Below are positions 4,971-14,096 of a stretch of DNA of 21,368 bases, piece after piece; position 1 is the first letter of the stretch, and each line of letters begins with the position of its first letter. The stretch is taken from NCBI RefSeq assembly GCF_946478885.1, contig NZ_CAMLDX010000062.1:1-21368 (forward strand). The letters run 5' to 3'. The notes beneath the pieces are model-generated. The model worked only from the letters and a program-made list of their open reading frames with translations. It was not told the origin of the DNA and did not search any database. A program made the position numbers and the translations under genes. Source of the DNA: an uncultured Bacillus sp. (GTDB lineage Bacteria; Bacillota; Bacilli; Bacillales_B; DSM-18226).

Positions 4971-7555
4971 ATATTATTAATAAAGTCACGGTAAGGCATT
5001 TAAAAGAGAACAAACGCCGATCACTCGTGACGATTATCGGCGTCATCATTTCGGTTGCGATGATCACCGCGGTTGCGACACTTGGTGTTTCCTTTTTAGA
5101 CTTAATGATTCGACAGGAAATTGTTAAAAATGGAGAATGGCATGTTCAATATAAGGATGTCACTCCAGACCAAATCAAAGCCATTGAACAAGACAATGAA
5201 ACCAAAACGCTTGTCCTCTCTAGCGATGGCTATGCAGCCTTAGAAGAATCGAACAATGCCTATAAACCGTACTTATATTTTAAAAACTATAATAAAATCG
5301 GCATGGAGCAATTCCCGATGGAAGTCATCGAAGGAAGACTTCCTCAGAATGAAAATGAGATTGCAATTTCGGAAGCAATTATAAGCAATGCAAAGGTGGA
5401 TTACAAAATTGGAGATCAACTCACGGTTGACATTGGTGACCGATGGAGCAAAACAGAAGGAACGACGCTAACGCAAAATAACTCTTTCCAAAGGGATAAA
5501 GACATAATCAACGAAGAACTGCAAATCAACGAAACAAAAACGGTGACAATCGTTGGGAAGATTGAACGCCCCTCTTGGGAACCGACTTGGTCGCCTGGTT
5601 ATACGGTCATTGGCTATGTTGACGAAAAGTCTTTAAGCGGACCAGAGACTATTGATGCTTTTGTCATGTTAACGGATATAAATAGTTCCGTTTTTGAACA
5701 CGCAAAAAGTTTCGCTACCGCACATGGGATCGAAGAAGTCAATTTTAATAGCGAATTACTTCGTTACTATGGGGTTACGGATAATGATCAATTGCGCAGG
5801 ACGCTTTTTTCCTTAACTAGCATCATTATGGGCGTCATTATCGTTGGCTCTGTGGCTTTGATTTATAATGCGTTCGCGATTAGTGTATCCGAGCGGGCCA
5901 GACATTTAGGAATGCTTTCGAGCGTTGGCGCAACGAAAAGACAAAAACGGAATTCGGTCTTTTTTGAAGGAGCGGTGATTGGAGCGATCAGTATCCCGAT
6001 TGGAATTCTTACCGGCCTTGCGGGGATTGGAACAACCTTTGCTTTTATCAATACGTTTATTGAAAATGCACTTGGGATTTCGGAAAAGCTAGAGTTAGTG
6101 GTTACACCGGCTTCGATTATCATTGCATGTGGAATTTCGATCGTGACGATTTTTATTTCAACCTATATCCCTGCGCAAAAAGCATCAAAGGTTTCAGCGA
6201 TTGATGCGATCCGCCAAACCCATGACATCAAGTTGTCCGGGAAAACGGTGAAAACCTCAAAGCTTGTGCGAAAAATCTTTGGGCTTGAAGCAGAAATCGG
6301 GTTGAAGAACGTCAAAAGAAATAAAAAAAGATACTTTGCAACTGTGTTTTCGCTTGTGATCAGTATTGTCCTGTTTTTAGCGGTCAGCTACTTTACCGAT
6401 AATTTGAAGAAATCATTGGAGATGTCGCAAGATGACCTTCAGTTTGATATTCGAATTTCGAGCAGTCAAGTAGAGAAATCAGAGTTAGCCGAGTTTACGA
6501 AACTTGATCATGTCACAGAATCCACCATCATTGAGGAAGCGCAAATTGAGGCGCTCATTGGGATGGAAGAACTTCCAGAACAATTGAAAACGCAAATTCA
6601 AGAAAACAAAGCAGCCCTCGAGGATGGAAAATACCCTTATTCTGTTGTTTTGCATGGTTTGGATGAAAAGAGTTTTAAAGTATATGCCGAACAACTTGGT
6701 GTAAATGCTGAAGATTTCACCCAACAAGATACACCAACCGCGATTGTCATCGACCAAATTTCCTATGAGGATGCTGTCTCGGGAAAATTTATCGAAACAA
6801 AAGCAATTAAGTCAGAAGTCGGGAATCAGATTGACTTATTGATCACGCGATCCAGAGATATGGAGAATGAACAACCGAAACGGGAATTTGTGAGCAGTGT
6901 TCAAATTGGCGCCCTTACCGACCAAGTTCCAATGGGCGTCCAAACAGCTATGCTAGGAGGCGTTAATCTCATCTTCCCTGAAGTAACAATGGACCAATTG
7001 GCTCTTGCTAAAGAGGAAGTGATACACTCTGTATATCTAAATAGTTCAGACCCAATGGCCACTCAAACAGCGATTGAAGACCGGGAAGATCCGAACATTG
7101 ATGTCTACAATGTCTTCCAGCAACGACAACAAGAGGAACAGATGATATTGCTCATGTCCGTCTTTAGCTATGGGTTTATCACACTGATTTCCTTAATCTC
7201 GATCGCCAATATCTTTAATACCATCTCGACAAGCATTTCGCTGCGAAAACGTGAATTTGCAATGCTTCGATCCGTTGGTATGACTCCAAAAGGATTTAAT
7301 AAAATGATCAATTATGAAAGCATTTTTTATGGGGTGAAGGCTCTTTCCTACGGACTGCCAATCAGTGTGCTTGTTATGTTTGGTATTCATCGCTCCATTG
7401 GCTACACCTTTGAGTATGGATTCAGTCTTCCATGGATGAGCATCCTATTCGTTATTATCGTGATTTTCTTGATTGTAGGGTCTGCGATGCTGTATTCGAT
7501 TTCAAAAATAAAAAATGAAAACATTATTGAGAGCTTGAAGCATGAGAATATTTAA
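4967..7555 (+). CDS. ABC transporter permease with two FtsX domains
   Basis: 862 residues. Topology by hydrophobicity: TM1 at about 16-40, a long extracytoplasmic region to about 280, three spans (about 280-305, 335-365, 380-405), then a second half with a span at about 455-475, another extracytoplasmic region to about 740, and three spans (about 745-770, 795-815, 825-848). The two halves each have an FtsX-like core with similar motifs (ERARHLGMLSSVGATKRQ and RKREFAMLRSVGMTPKGF). This doubled 8-span plan differs from the 10-span BceB permeases. Known relatives export or extract peptides, lipids or antimicrobials at the outer membrane face. GAGGTG precedes the ATG. The substrate cannot be read from the sequence; a role in peptide-antibiotic resistance is an inference from the neighbouring kinase and regulator. 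Confidence 0.9.
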   Translation: MNIINKVTVRHLKENKRRSLVTIIGVIISVAMITAVATLGVSFLDLMIRQEIVKNGEWHVQYKDVTPDQIKAIEQDNETKTLVLSSDGYAALEESNNAYKPYLYFKNYNKIGMEQFPMEVIEGRLPQNENEIAISEAIISNAKVDYKIGDQLTVDIGDRWSKTEGTTLTQNNSFQRDKDIINEELQINETKTVTIVGKIERPSWEPTWSPGYTVIGYVDEKSLSGPETIDAFVMLTDINSSVFEHAKSFATAHGIEEVNFNSELLRYYGVTDNDQLRRTLFSLTSIIMGVIIVGSVALIYNAFAISVSERARHLGMLSSVGATKRQKRNSVFFEGAVIGAISIPIGILTGLAGIGTTFAFINTFIENALGISEKLELVVTPASIIIACGISIVTIFISTYIPAQKASKVSAIDAIRQTHDIKLSGKTVKTSKLVRKIFGLEAEIGLKNVKRNKKRYFATVFSLVISIVLFLAVSYFTDNLKKSLEMSQDDLQFDIRISSSQVEKSELAEFTKLDHVTESTIIEEAQIEALIGMEELPEQLKTQIQENKAALEDGKYPYSVVLHGLDEKSFKVYAEQLGVNAEDFTQQDTPTAIVIDQISYEDAVSGKFIETKAIKSEVGNQIDLLITRSRDMENEQPKREFVSSVQIGALTDQVPMGVQTAMLGGVNLIFPEVTMDQLALAKEEVIHSVYLNSSDPMATQTAIEDREDPNIDVYNVFQQRQQEEQMILLMSVFSYGFITLISLISIANIFNTISTSISLRKREFAMLRSVGMTPKGFNKMINYESIFYGVKALSYGLPISVLVMFGIHRSIGYTFEYGFSLPWMSILFVIIVIFLIVGSAMLYSISKIKNENIIESLKHENI

Positions 7556-7563
7556 GAGAGAAC

Positions 7564-7593
7564 GCGGTTAGCTACTAGGCTAATCGCTTTTTT
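7564..7593 (+). terminator. Terminator of the ABC transporter operon
   Basis: GCGGTTAGC (7564-7572) and GCTAATCGC (7579-7587) form a 9-bp stem with one G-T pair, followed by TTTTTT. Confidence 0.85.
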
Positions 7594-7871
7594 GTATAGA
7601 GTAGGAGTAGATTTCCAACGGTTTAAATCACTTGGGGATTAACCCAGTCGCTGCTTGTTATTGATTTCGGATTATCCATGTATTGTATTACTGCCACCTC
7701 TATTCATTATATGATACGACCTAGGCTCGGCCGCACAACTGCCAGTTACTTTAAGTGCATTATTTCACAATCTTATACCAATACAAACCTAAATATCCAG
7801 TTTTGATTGGAAGTATAGTTGCAAATCATTTCTTCAGCCTCAATTTTAGATGTTCTTTTTCTTTTTGACAT
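7594..7871. other. Non-coding stretch
   Basis: I see no gene or RNA here. The last 50 bases resemble the sequence before the other right-end hairpin (about 1600-1652), so the homologous transposon end starts before 7872. Confidence 0.5.
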
Positions 7872-7907
7872 AAAAACACCCCTTTAGACAATTATATCCA
7901 AAGGGGT
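7872..7907 (-). terminator. Terminator for glmS supplied by the transposon right end
   Basis: ACCCCTTT (7878-7885) pairs with AAAGGGGT (7900-7907). On the minus strand it ends in GTTTTTATG, about 95-130 bases beyond the glmS stop. No other terminator is seen between here and glmS. Confidence 0.65.
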
Positions 7908-7912
7908 AAAAC

Positions 7913-7974
7913 GGTACAACTTTGTTATAAACGGTATAACTTTCTAAACGGTACATCTTTCTTTTAAATCCACA
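7913..7974. repeat. Right-end recombinase sites next to glmS
   Basis: Sites start at 7913 (20 bp), 7933 (17 bp, shortened) and 7950 (20 bp), each GGTA(C/T)A followed by the CTTT core, then the tip CCACA (7970-7974). The tip is 27 nt from the glmS stop. Confidence 0.6.
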
Positions 7975-8000
7975 AGAACAAAATACCAACCCACATGGCA

Positions 8001-9803
8001 TCACTCAACGGTGACTGATTTTGCCAGGTTGCGTGGTTTATCTACGTCACAGTTGCGGTGCAAAGCGGCATAGTAGGCAAAGAGCTGTAGCGGTATGATG
8101 GATACAAGTGGTGTTAGTAATTCGTGCACAGCCGGGATCACGAAGCGGTCTTCTTCTGATTCAAGACCCTTCATGGAGATGATGCATGGATGTGCGCCGC
8201 GGGCAGCAACTTCCTTTACATTTCCTCGAATGCTTAAGTTCACACTTTCTTGAGTTGCTAGAGCGATAACAGGTGTTCCATCTTCAATCAGGGCAATTGT
8301 GCCGTGCTTTAATTCTCCCCCGGCAAATCCTTCAGCTTGAATATAGGAAATTTCCTTCAGCTTTAGTGCCCCTTCAAGACCGACATAATAGTCAATGCCG
8401 CGGCCAATAAAGAAGGCATTCCGTGTTGTGGCTAAATATTCCCTTGCCATGTCTTCGATGTCAACTTTAGAATCACATAGCATTTCAATCGCATTTGCCG
8501 CAATGCCAAACTCTTTCAGCAAATCCATATCGCTTACTCTGCCAATACTTTGTGCAGTTACCTGGGCAAGAATTGCCAGTACGGCAATTTGTGCCGTGTA
8601 TGCTTTCGTTGAAGCGACTGCAATTTCCGGACCTGCATAAAGCAACAGTGTATAATCGGCTTCTCTCGATAAAGTAGAACCCGGAACATTGGTAATCGTT
8701 AATGCTTTATAGCCCATCCCTTTAATTTGGACAAGGACGGAGCGACTGTCTGCTGTTTCACCGCTTTGTGAAATGAATATAAACAGCGGGTTCGCAGATA
8801 ATAAGGGCATGTTATAACCAAATTCACTGGAAATATGAACTTCCACAGGAATACCGGCTAACTTCTCAATATATTGTTTTCCGACCAAACCGGCATGATA
8901 AGAAGTACCGGCTGCAATAATATAAATTCTATCAGCCTCTTTAATAGCATCAATGATTCTTTCTTCAATCGTTAATTCTCCAGCATCATTTTGATACTTT
9001 TGGATAATTTTACGAATCACAAGCGGCTGCTCGTCGATTTCCTTCAGCATAAAATGCGGATATGTTCCCTTTTCAATATCGCTTGCATCGAGTTCAGCTG
9101 TGAACGGCGAGCGCTGTAAAACCTCTCCGTCAAGGTTTTTAATTATAATATCGTTTTTTGTCACAATGACAATTTCCTTATCCATAATTTCCATAAATTG
9201 ATCGGTCACCTGGAGCATTGCCATCGCATCACTGGCTACAACATTAAAGGAATCTCCCAATCCGACCAAAAGAGGGGATTTATTTTTTGCTACATAAATC
9301 ATATCTTTATTGAACTCATCTAATAGAGCAATGGCATAGGAACCCTTCAGTTGTTTAAGGGCTGAGCGGAATGCCTCTTCAACTGAAAGTCCGGTATTCA
9401 CAAATTTCTCAACTAATTGTACGATTACTTCTGTATCTGTATCACTCATAAGAGGGACATCCATTAAATATTCCCGTTTCACTGCTTCATAATTTTCAAT
9501 CACACCATTATGCACAAGTGTGAAGCGGCCTGAAGCACTTTTATGAGGATGTGCATTAGCCTGACTTGGCACACCGTGTGTTGCCCAACGCGTATGTCCG
9601 ATTCCTATATTGGCAGAGAAGTTTGGATCGACAATTTTTCGTAAATCGGCAATCCGCCCTTTTTCTTTAAAAATACGTATATTTTCATCACCCATCAAGG
9701 CAATTCCGGCTGAATCATATCCCCTGTACTCCAGTTTTTCCAGCCCTTTTAATAAAATTTCCTTCGAGTCCTGATTTCCTATATAGCCAACAATCCCACA
9801 CAT
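8001..9803 (-). CDS. glmS: Glutamine--fructose-6-phosphate aminotransferase (isomerising)
   Basis: Makes glucosamine-6-phosphate from fructose-6-phosphate and glutamine, the first step to UDP-GlcNAc and peptidoglycan. 600 residues, the usual length. The N-terminal glutaminase domain starts MCGIVGYIG, with Cys2 as nucleophile after Met removal, followed by GHTRWATHG and the HNGVIEN motif. Two SIS sugar-isomerase domains follow (about 285-430 and 455-590), including SQSGETADS and GRGIDY. The C-terminus NLAKSVTVE is the invariant ending, also the segment recognised by Tn7-type TnsD. Start choice: the ATG at 9803 has GGGAGG nine bases upstream; the open frame to 9848 has no support. Controlled by the ribozyme in its leader and its own promoter. 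Confidence 0.98.
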   Translation of the reverse strand: MCGIVGYIGNQDSKEILLKGLEKLEYRGYDSAGIALMGDENIRIFKEKGRIADLRKIVDPNFSANIGIGHTRWATHGVPSQANAHPHKSASGRFTLVHNGVIENYEAVKREYLMDVPLMSDTDTEVIVQLVEKFVNTGLSVEEAFRSALKQLKGSYAIALLDEFNKDMIYVAKNKSPLLVGLGDSFNVVASDAMAMLQVTDQFMEIMDKEIVIVTKNDIIIKNLDGEVLQRSPFTAELDASDIEKGTYPHFMLKEIDEQPLVIRKIIQKYQNDAGELTIEERIIDAIKEADRIYIIAAGTSYHAGLVGKQYIEKLAGIPVEVHISSEFGYNMPLLSANPLFIFISQSGETADSRSVLVQIKGMGYKALTITNVPGSTLSREADYTLLLYAGPEIAVASTKAYTAQIAVLAILAQVTAQSIGRVSDMDLLKEFGIAANAIEMLCDSKVDIEDMAREYLATTRNAFFIGRGIDYYVGLEGALKLKEISYIQAEGFAGGELKHGTIALIEDGTPVIALATQESVNLSIRGNVKEVAARGAHPCIISMKGLESEEDRFVIPAVHELLTPLVSIIPLQLFAYYAALHRNCDVDKPRNLAKSVTVE

Positions 9804-9843
9804 AATTGTACTTCCTCCCATAGATGGGAACAAGGAGCCTCTG

Positions 9844-9916
9844 TTCAAAATGAAAGCTGGCTCTCAAGCCCATTATAGCGATCGGTCGCTTTCAGGCTAG
9901 AAAGGCAAATTTTGAA
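9844..9916 (-). other. Structured leader segment between ribozyme and glmS ribosome site
   Basis: Nested inverted repeats: TTCAAAAT (9844-9851) with ATTTTGAA (9909-9916), and inside this GAAAGC (9852-9857) with GCTTTC (9888-9893). This inner stem encloses two small hairpins, GGCT/AGCC and GCGA/TCGC, each with a 4-nt loop. The RNA could form a multi-branched fold just before the ribosome site. It is outside the conserved ribozyme. Function unknown. Confidence 0.5.
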
Positions 9917-9956
9917 CCTTTTCCGGGGCAACTTGTCCCCGCATCTCATATTTATA

Positions 9957-10122
9957 TCTCTCCAGCATTCTCTTCCCTTTGTCCATTAAGTTGCCTTAAT
10001 GATTTAAAGAAGAGCTTTCGATTGTGCTGGTCAATCGGGAGGTATCCGCCGAAAACTTCGATAAACCTCCTCCTCGTCAACTAATCCCAAAATCGATCGT
10101 TCGCAGGATTAGTTCAGGCGCT
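9957..10122 (-). ncRNA. glmS ribozyme/riboswitch
   Basis: Self-cleaving RNA that uses glucosamine-6-phosphate as cofactor and lowers glmS mRNA. The cleavage site is A/GCGCC, between 10122 and 10121. The P2 stem CTAATCC/GGATTAG, the core GTTGACGAGG and the pseudoknot segment TCGGCGGATACCTCCCG follow. The P3 stem is CCAGC/GCTGG, P4 is CTCTTC/GAAGAG and P4.1 is CATTAAG-GCAA-CTTAATG. All core elements are in the expected order, so it should be active. Confidence 0.95.
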
Positions 10123-10195
10123 TTTCATTGATGGTTAAATGGGTGATTCCCCCTTTTCCAGTATATGCGTTTCTCCTATGCATAGAAACAAAGAT

Positions 10196-10224
10196 ATCAT
10201 ACATGAAATAGAAACCTTCGTCAA
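10196..10224 (-). promoter_or_regulatory. Promoter of glmS
   Basis: -35 TTGACG (10224-10219), 17-bp spacer, -10 TATGAT (10201-10196). Transcription would start near 10189, leaving about 67 nt before the ribozyme cleavage site. Confidence 0.75.
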
Positions 10225-10261
10225 TCTCCGAGTATCATCCACCCTTCCTGAGGAAGGTTTC

Positions 10262-10306
10262 TTACAATAAAATATGCATAAAGGAGCTGAAAGTTCCCTT
10301 ATGCAT
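10262..10306 (-). terminator. Terminator after glmM
   Basis: On the minus strand ATGCATAAGGG (10306-10296) pairs with CCTTTATGCAT (10283-10273), followed by ATTTTATTG. It separates glmM from the glmS promoter. Confidence 0.65.
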
Positions 10307-10313
10307 ACATGAA

Positions 10314-11669
10314 TTATTCTGCTTCGGTCAATCCCATTTCTTCTTTCACGACTGCCGCAATCCGGTTTACATAAGATGCGCAAAGCTCCTCTGTAGATGC
10401 TTCAGCCATAACACGAACCAGTGGCTCTGTTCCCGAAGGACGGACTAAAATTCGGCCGTTTCCATTCATTTCCTTCTCTACTTCAGCAATTACTGCGCTT
10501 ACCTTTTCATTCTCCGTGACATGATGTTTATCAGTTACACGGATATTGACCAGCATTTGCGGGAATTTTTTCATTTCCCCTGCAAGCTCAGAAAGCGGCT
10601 TTTGTGTCATTTTCATAATATTAACGAGTTGAACACCTGTTAACAGTCCGTCACCAGTAGTGTTATAGTCAAGGAAAATAATATGACCTGACTGCTCGCC
10701 GCCTAAATTATAGCCGCCTTTTTTCATTTCCTCTACTACATAACGGTCGCCGACAGCTGTCGGAATGCTGGCAATGCCATGGGTCTCCAGTGCTTTATAG
10801 AAGCCAAGGTTACTCATGACTGTAGATACAACAGTTCCATGCTTTAAACGACCATGTTCCTTCATATATTTTGCGCAAATGTACATAATCTGATCGCCAT
10901 CCACGATTTGCCCATTTTCATCAATCGCGATTAAACGGTCACCGTCCCCGTCAAATGCCAGCCCGATATCTGCCCCTTTTTCCTTTACATAGGCTGCAAG
11001 GGTTTCAGGATGCGTGGAGCCGACACCATCATTAATATTAAGTCCGTTTGGCGATGCCCCCATTGTGGAAATATCAGCATCCAAATCAGCAAATAAATAT
11101 GTAGCAAGGGCTGATGTCGCACCATGAGCGCAGTCTAATGCAATATGAATATTGGAAAAATCCTCATCCGCCGTTTGTTTCAAATATTGCAGGTACTTTT
11201 GCCCACCTTCGAAATAATCATTCACTTGTCCTAATTCTGCCCCAATTGGTCTTGGAAGCTGATCTGTCTCCATATCCATCTGCTTTTCAATTTCTAATTC
11301 CTGCTCATCTGATAATTTAAATCCGTCAGGGCCAAAGAATTTAATCCCGTTATCGGCAACCGGATTATGGGAAGCGGAAATCATGACTCCTGCCTGTGCC
11401 CCCATTGCCTTGGTTAAATAGGCTACTCCCGGTGTGGAAATAACTCCTAATCGCATGACCTCTGCACCAATGGAAAGAAGTCCGGCAACAAGCGCCCCTT
11501 CTAGCATATGACCTGATATGCGAGTATCACGCCCAATTAATACCTTTGGTCGCTCTTTATCTTTTATTAACACATAACCGCCACAGCGTCCTAATTTAAA
11601 AGCTAACTCAGGTGTTAGTTCTGTATTCGCCACTCCGCGTACTCCATCAGTACCGAAATATTTACCCAT
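10314..11669 (-). CDS. glmM: Phosphoglucosamine mutase
   Basis: Converts glucosamine-6-phosphate to glucosamine-1-phosphate in UDP-GlcNAc synthesis. 451 residues (family about 445-450). The opening [12 protein letters not shown] is typical; the phosphoserine loop ISASHNP has its active serine at residue 100. The metal-binding loop is DGDGDR (near 240), the sugar-binding loop GGEQSGH, and the phosphate-binding loop RPSGTEP is near the end. The start has AAAGGAG nine bases upstream. Its place after cdaA-cdaR is the standard Firmicute arrangement; in several of these bacteria GlmM binds CdaA and lowers its activity, which ties cell-wall precursor supply to c-di-AMP. Confidence 0.98.
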   Translation of the reverse strand: MGKYFGTDGVRGVANTELTPELAFKLGRCGGYVLIKDKERPKVLIGRDTRISGHMLEGALVAGLLSIGAEVMRLGVISTPGVAYLTKAMGAQAGVMISASHNPVADNGIKFFGPDGFKLSDEQELEIEKQMDMETDQLPRPIGAELGQVNDYFEGGQKYLQYLKQTADEDFSNIHIALDCAHGATSALATYLFADLDADISTMGASPNGLNINDGVGSTHPETLAAYVKEKGADIGLAFDGDGDRLIAIDENGQIVDGDQIMYICAKYMKEHGRLKHGTVVSTVMSNLGFYKALETHGIASIPTAVGDRYVVEEMKKGGYNLGGEQSGHIIFLDYNTTGDGLLTGVQLVNIMKMTQKPLSELAGEMKKFPQMLVNIRVTDKHHVTENEKVSAVIAEVEKEMNGNGRILVRPSGTEPLVRVMAEASTEELCASYVNRIAAVVKEEMGLTEAE

Positions 11670-11719
11670 TTCTTGAATCGCTCCTTTAGGATTATTCCTA
11701 TTATGATGACAGGAAGGAA

Positions 11720-11744
11720 CGAGATGATTTTTCCCATCACCTCG
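11720..11744 (-). other. Hairpin between cdaR and glmM
   Basis: On the minus strand CGAGGTGAT (11744-11736) pairs with ATCATCTCG (11728-11720), 9 bp with one G-T pair and a 7-nt loop. No T-run follows, so it is not a terminator. It may stabilise or tune the mRNA between the two genes. Confidence 0.4.
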
Positions 11745-11793
11745 GATCGCCCTTCGCTCGTTTTGATTTTATCTATATCTTTCGCTTAAATCC

Positions 11794-13086
11794 CTATGAA
11801 GTTTGTCCATTATTCCCCTGTTTAGCCTTTACGAGTACTCTTGCTGTTTCCCTTGCAAGCGCGAAGCTCGAATTCGTCGTCGGGCCACTTACCTGAATCC
11901 TGACTTCATGCTCGCCTTCTGTGAGATTAGCTGCATTCACCGAAAGATGATAATCCGACTCTGTTAACTTTTCGATTTCTTCATTCGTGCCTGTAATCGT
12001 TAAGCTTGTCTTTCCTCCTGCCGGATCCTGAAACACAGCACTCATTCCTTCAGATATTCCCGTTATATTGATAGGAAGATTGGCAAGTGTCTTTGTAGTG
12101 GTTACATTCGTCGTAATGGCCTCTTCACTATCTAACGTAACCTTTACAGTTGCTTTCACTGTCTTTGGCTCCACTTCTTGGATGCCTTCCGGGATGATAA
12201 CAGGAAGAGTCATTTCTGCATTACCATTGATGCCGCTGACGTCCACTTCTACTCTGACATTCTCTGTAGCATTCAGAACCTCTTCACTTCCAGAGATCTT
12301 TGCCTCTTTTGTATCCAAAGTGATGGAGTCGATGTGTACCCCTTCAGGAGGTGTTCCTTTTTCTTCTATTTCAATCGGAACTTTTTTATTCGCAAGTTTG
12401 ATTGGAATCGTCACCCGCACAGTCACATGTTCAAAGGTAACATTTAACTTTTTATAATTCTCATCCAATGCGACGAGCGGTGCAGATTTGTCAAATGTGG
12501 CATTCAACTTCTTATCTGTTTCCACAACTGCCTTCACATACCTAATTTTTTCTATATCATCTTTTCCACCGGTAATCTTTACTTTACCTGGTTTCACAAC
12601 CGGAGTACCTGCCTCATAGCCTTCGGCGACCATGTCTTCGTTAAACTCAACTTTGACATTAAATTCCTTTGTAACCTTTTCTTGAACTGTGACATTCACA
12701 TATTCAGGATTGATTTTGGCTGTTAGTTTGTCAGATAAATTCTTGATTTTCAATTTAACCCGCTGTGTTCCAACCTTTGCTTCGGACAGGTCGGCATAAA
12801 CCTCGAAATCCTTTTGTGCTTTAGCGTTTTGCAGGGTTGGTTTAGGACCCTTCAAAGTCAATTTAACCGTTTGAGGAACACCTGAAACCACCAAATTATC
12901 TGTATCATAATAGCTTTTTACAGGGATATCCTCAATTGTCTCTGTGTCCTGTTCTCCCGGAATATTAATATCATTGGATTGATTATTGCTATCATAGATA
13001 GAGCTAAAAAACAGTAAGGCCATCACGAGGGCAACTAATTTCATAAAATTACGGTTATCCATTAGTTTATCTAGCCATTTATCCAT
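11794..13086 (-). CDS. cdaR: CdaA regulatory protein CdaR (YbbR-domain protein)
   Basis: About 430 residues. One N-terminal transmembrane span (about 15-32) follows a short cytoplasmic start MDKWLDKLMDNRNFMK. The rest is extracytoplasmic and made of four YbbR-type beta repeats of about 80 residues (for example segments with LTLKGPKP, VKITGGKDD, AKISGSEE and LTITGTNEE). It modulates the diadenylate cyclase CdaA at the membrane. Start choice: the ATG at 13086 has GGAGGAGG upstream and overlaps the cdaA stop by 8 bases; the longer open frame to 13155 lies inside cdaA. Confidence 0.95.
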   Translation of the reverse strand: MDKWLDKLMDNRNFMKLVALVMALLFFSSIYDSNNQSNDINIPGEQDTETIEDIPVKSYYDTDNLVVSGVPQTVKLTLKGPKPTLQNAKAQKDFEVYADLSEAKVGTQRVKLKIKNLSDKLTAKINPEYVNVTVQEKVTKEFNVKVEFNEDMVAEGYEAGTPVVKPGKVKITGGKDDIEKIRYVKAVVETDKKLNATFDKSAPLVALDENYKKLNVTFEHVTVRVTIPIKLANKKVPIEIEEKGTPPEGVHIDSITLDTKEAKISGSEEVLNATENVRVEVDVSGINGNAEMTLPVIIPEGIQEVEPKTVKATVKVTLDSEEAITTNVTTTKTLANLPINITGISEGMSAVFQDPAGGKTSLTITGTNEEIEKLTESDYHLSVNAANLTEGEHEVRIQVSGPTTNSSFALARETARVLVKAKQGNNGQTS

Positions 13087-13906
13087 TTTTCTTCCTCCTC
13101 CAATTCCAGCGGGATGAAGAAGCGCTTTTTTCTGCTGACTGTGATAACAGTTCATTGGTCAGCATCTCGCGAAATGTATCCTTATTTAAATCCCTATGCA
13201 ATTCCCCATTTTTTGTCAGCGAAACTGCACCGGTTTCTTCTGACACAACAACCGTAATACTGTCGGTCACTTCACTGATACCGACCGCTGCACGGTGCCT
13301 CGTCCCCAATTCCTTCGAAATAAAAGGACTCTCTGATAAGGGCAAATAACAAGCTGCTGCTGCTACTCTGTTTTTTTGTAAAATAACCGCACCATCATGA
13401 AGCGGTGTATTCGGGATAAAGATATTAATCAACAATTCCGCTGAAACTTTAGAATTCAATTCAATTCCTGTCTCAACATAATCATCCATTCCAGTATCTC
13501 TTTCCACTGAAATCAGTGCCCCGATACGACGTTTGGCCATATAATCGACAGCCTTGATAATGGACTCGACCGTGTCCTCTTGATCGTCTTCCTCCCGCGA
13601 GCCGCTTCTGGAAAAAATCTTTCCTCTTCCTAATTGCTCAAGTGCTCTTCGTATTTCAGGCTGAAAAATAATAATGATGGCCAAAAATCCCCAATAAATA
13701 ACCTGATCCGTTATCCAGAAAATCGTTTGGAGATGGAGGAATTCACTAATAAAGCGTACAAGGAGAATCATAAAAATCCCCTTCAATAATTGCACTGCTT
13801 TTGTTCCTCTTACTATCATTATTAATTTATAGATGACGTACCATACAAGGAGGACATCAACGATATTAGCTAAATATTTCATCAATGGCAGATCTGCAAA
13901 CAACAT
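13079..13906 (-). CDS. cdaA: Diadenylate cyclase CdaA (c-di-AMP synthase)
   Basis: Makes c-di-AMP from two ATP at the membrane; this messenger controls potassium and osmolyte balance and wall integrity. 275 residues, near the usual 273. Three N-terminal spans (about 11-33, 40-57, 66-82) are followed by the DAC domain with the catalytic DGA at 171-173 and the GTRHRAA motif at 201-207. It opens the cdaA-cdaR-glmM operon, and a candidate promoter lies at 14064-14092. GGGGGAAG is placed close to the ATG. Confidence 0.97.
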   Translation of the reverse strand: MLFADLPLMKYLANIVDVLLVWYVIYKLIMIVRGTKAVQLLKGIFMILLVRFISEFLHLQTIFWITDQVIYWGFLAIIIIFQPEIRRALEQLGRGKIFSRSGSREEDDQEDTVESIIKAVDYMAKRRIGALISVERDTGMDDYVETGIELNSKVSAELLINIFIPNTPLHDGAVILQKNRVAAAACYLPLSESPFISKELGTRHRAAVGISEVTDSITVVVSEETGAVSLTKNGELHRDLNKDTFREMLTNELLSQSAEKSASSSRWNWRRKKNG

Positions 13907-14063
13907 TGTTCTTCCCCCATTTATTTTAGTAAGCTTTGGTACAGATATTTTTCGGGTTTTAAGAATGAAGGCTCATCCTGACCACCGATCAAAATCTATA
14001 TTTATTTATGAGGAAATATTCTTTAATCCCCGCAAGTGTAAACCCTATATACGTAGCCTTTAC
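13907..14063 (-). other. cdaA leader, no gene
   Basis: About 150 bases between the candidate cdaA promoter and the gene. I see no recognisable riboswitch or ORF. Confidence 0.4.
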
Positions 14064-14096
14064 ATTATAACACAATTGACTGGCATACAATGTATG
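14064..14096 (-). promoter_or_regulatory. Candidate promoter of cdaA-cdaR-glmM
   Basis: A perfect -10 TATAAT (14069-14064). The -35 is weak (CATTGT at 17 bp spacing) and lies within an inverted repeat CATACA/TGTATG (14084-14096) that could be an operator. The region 14097-14414 holds nothing I can identify. Confidence 0.45.

Larger units (their letters stand above)
1780..7974. mobile_element. Tn7-like element (6.2 kb) carrying a two-component/ABC transporter module
   Basis: The left end is TGTAGC at 1780 with three 20-bp sites (1786-1805, 1853-1872, 1908-1927). The right end is a terminator hairpin (7878-7907), sites starting 7913, 7933 and 7950, then the tip CCACA (7970-7974). The right tip lies 27 nt past the glmS stop codon. 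Tn7 and its relatives insert about 25 bp past glmS after TnsD reads the 3' end of the gene, and the conserved glmS ending (NLAKSVTVE) is intact here. Within the element are a group II intron fragment and the RR-HK-ATPase-permease genes. No transposition gene is present, so it is non-autonomous or has lost its core. The 5 bases after the right tip (AGAAC) do not match the left flank, so a clean single insertion is not shown. Confidence 0.6.

Noticed and set aside
4967..7555. Calling the transporter BceAB
   Set aside because: BceB-type permeases are about 640 residues with ten spans and one outer domain; this one is doubled with two outer domains.
10236..10262. CCTTCC/GGAAGG inverted repeat as a second terminator
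   Set aside because: On the minus strand no T-run follows; the stem is short and lies between the glmM terminator and the glmS promoter.
12068..12457. Plus-strand open frames opposite cdaR, glmS, rsiW, modA and others
   Set aside because: They are antisense shadows of well-identified genes, without ribosome sites or recognisable domains.
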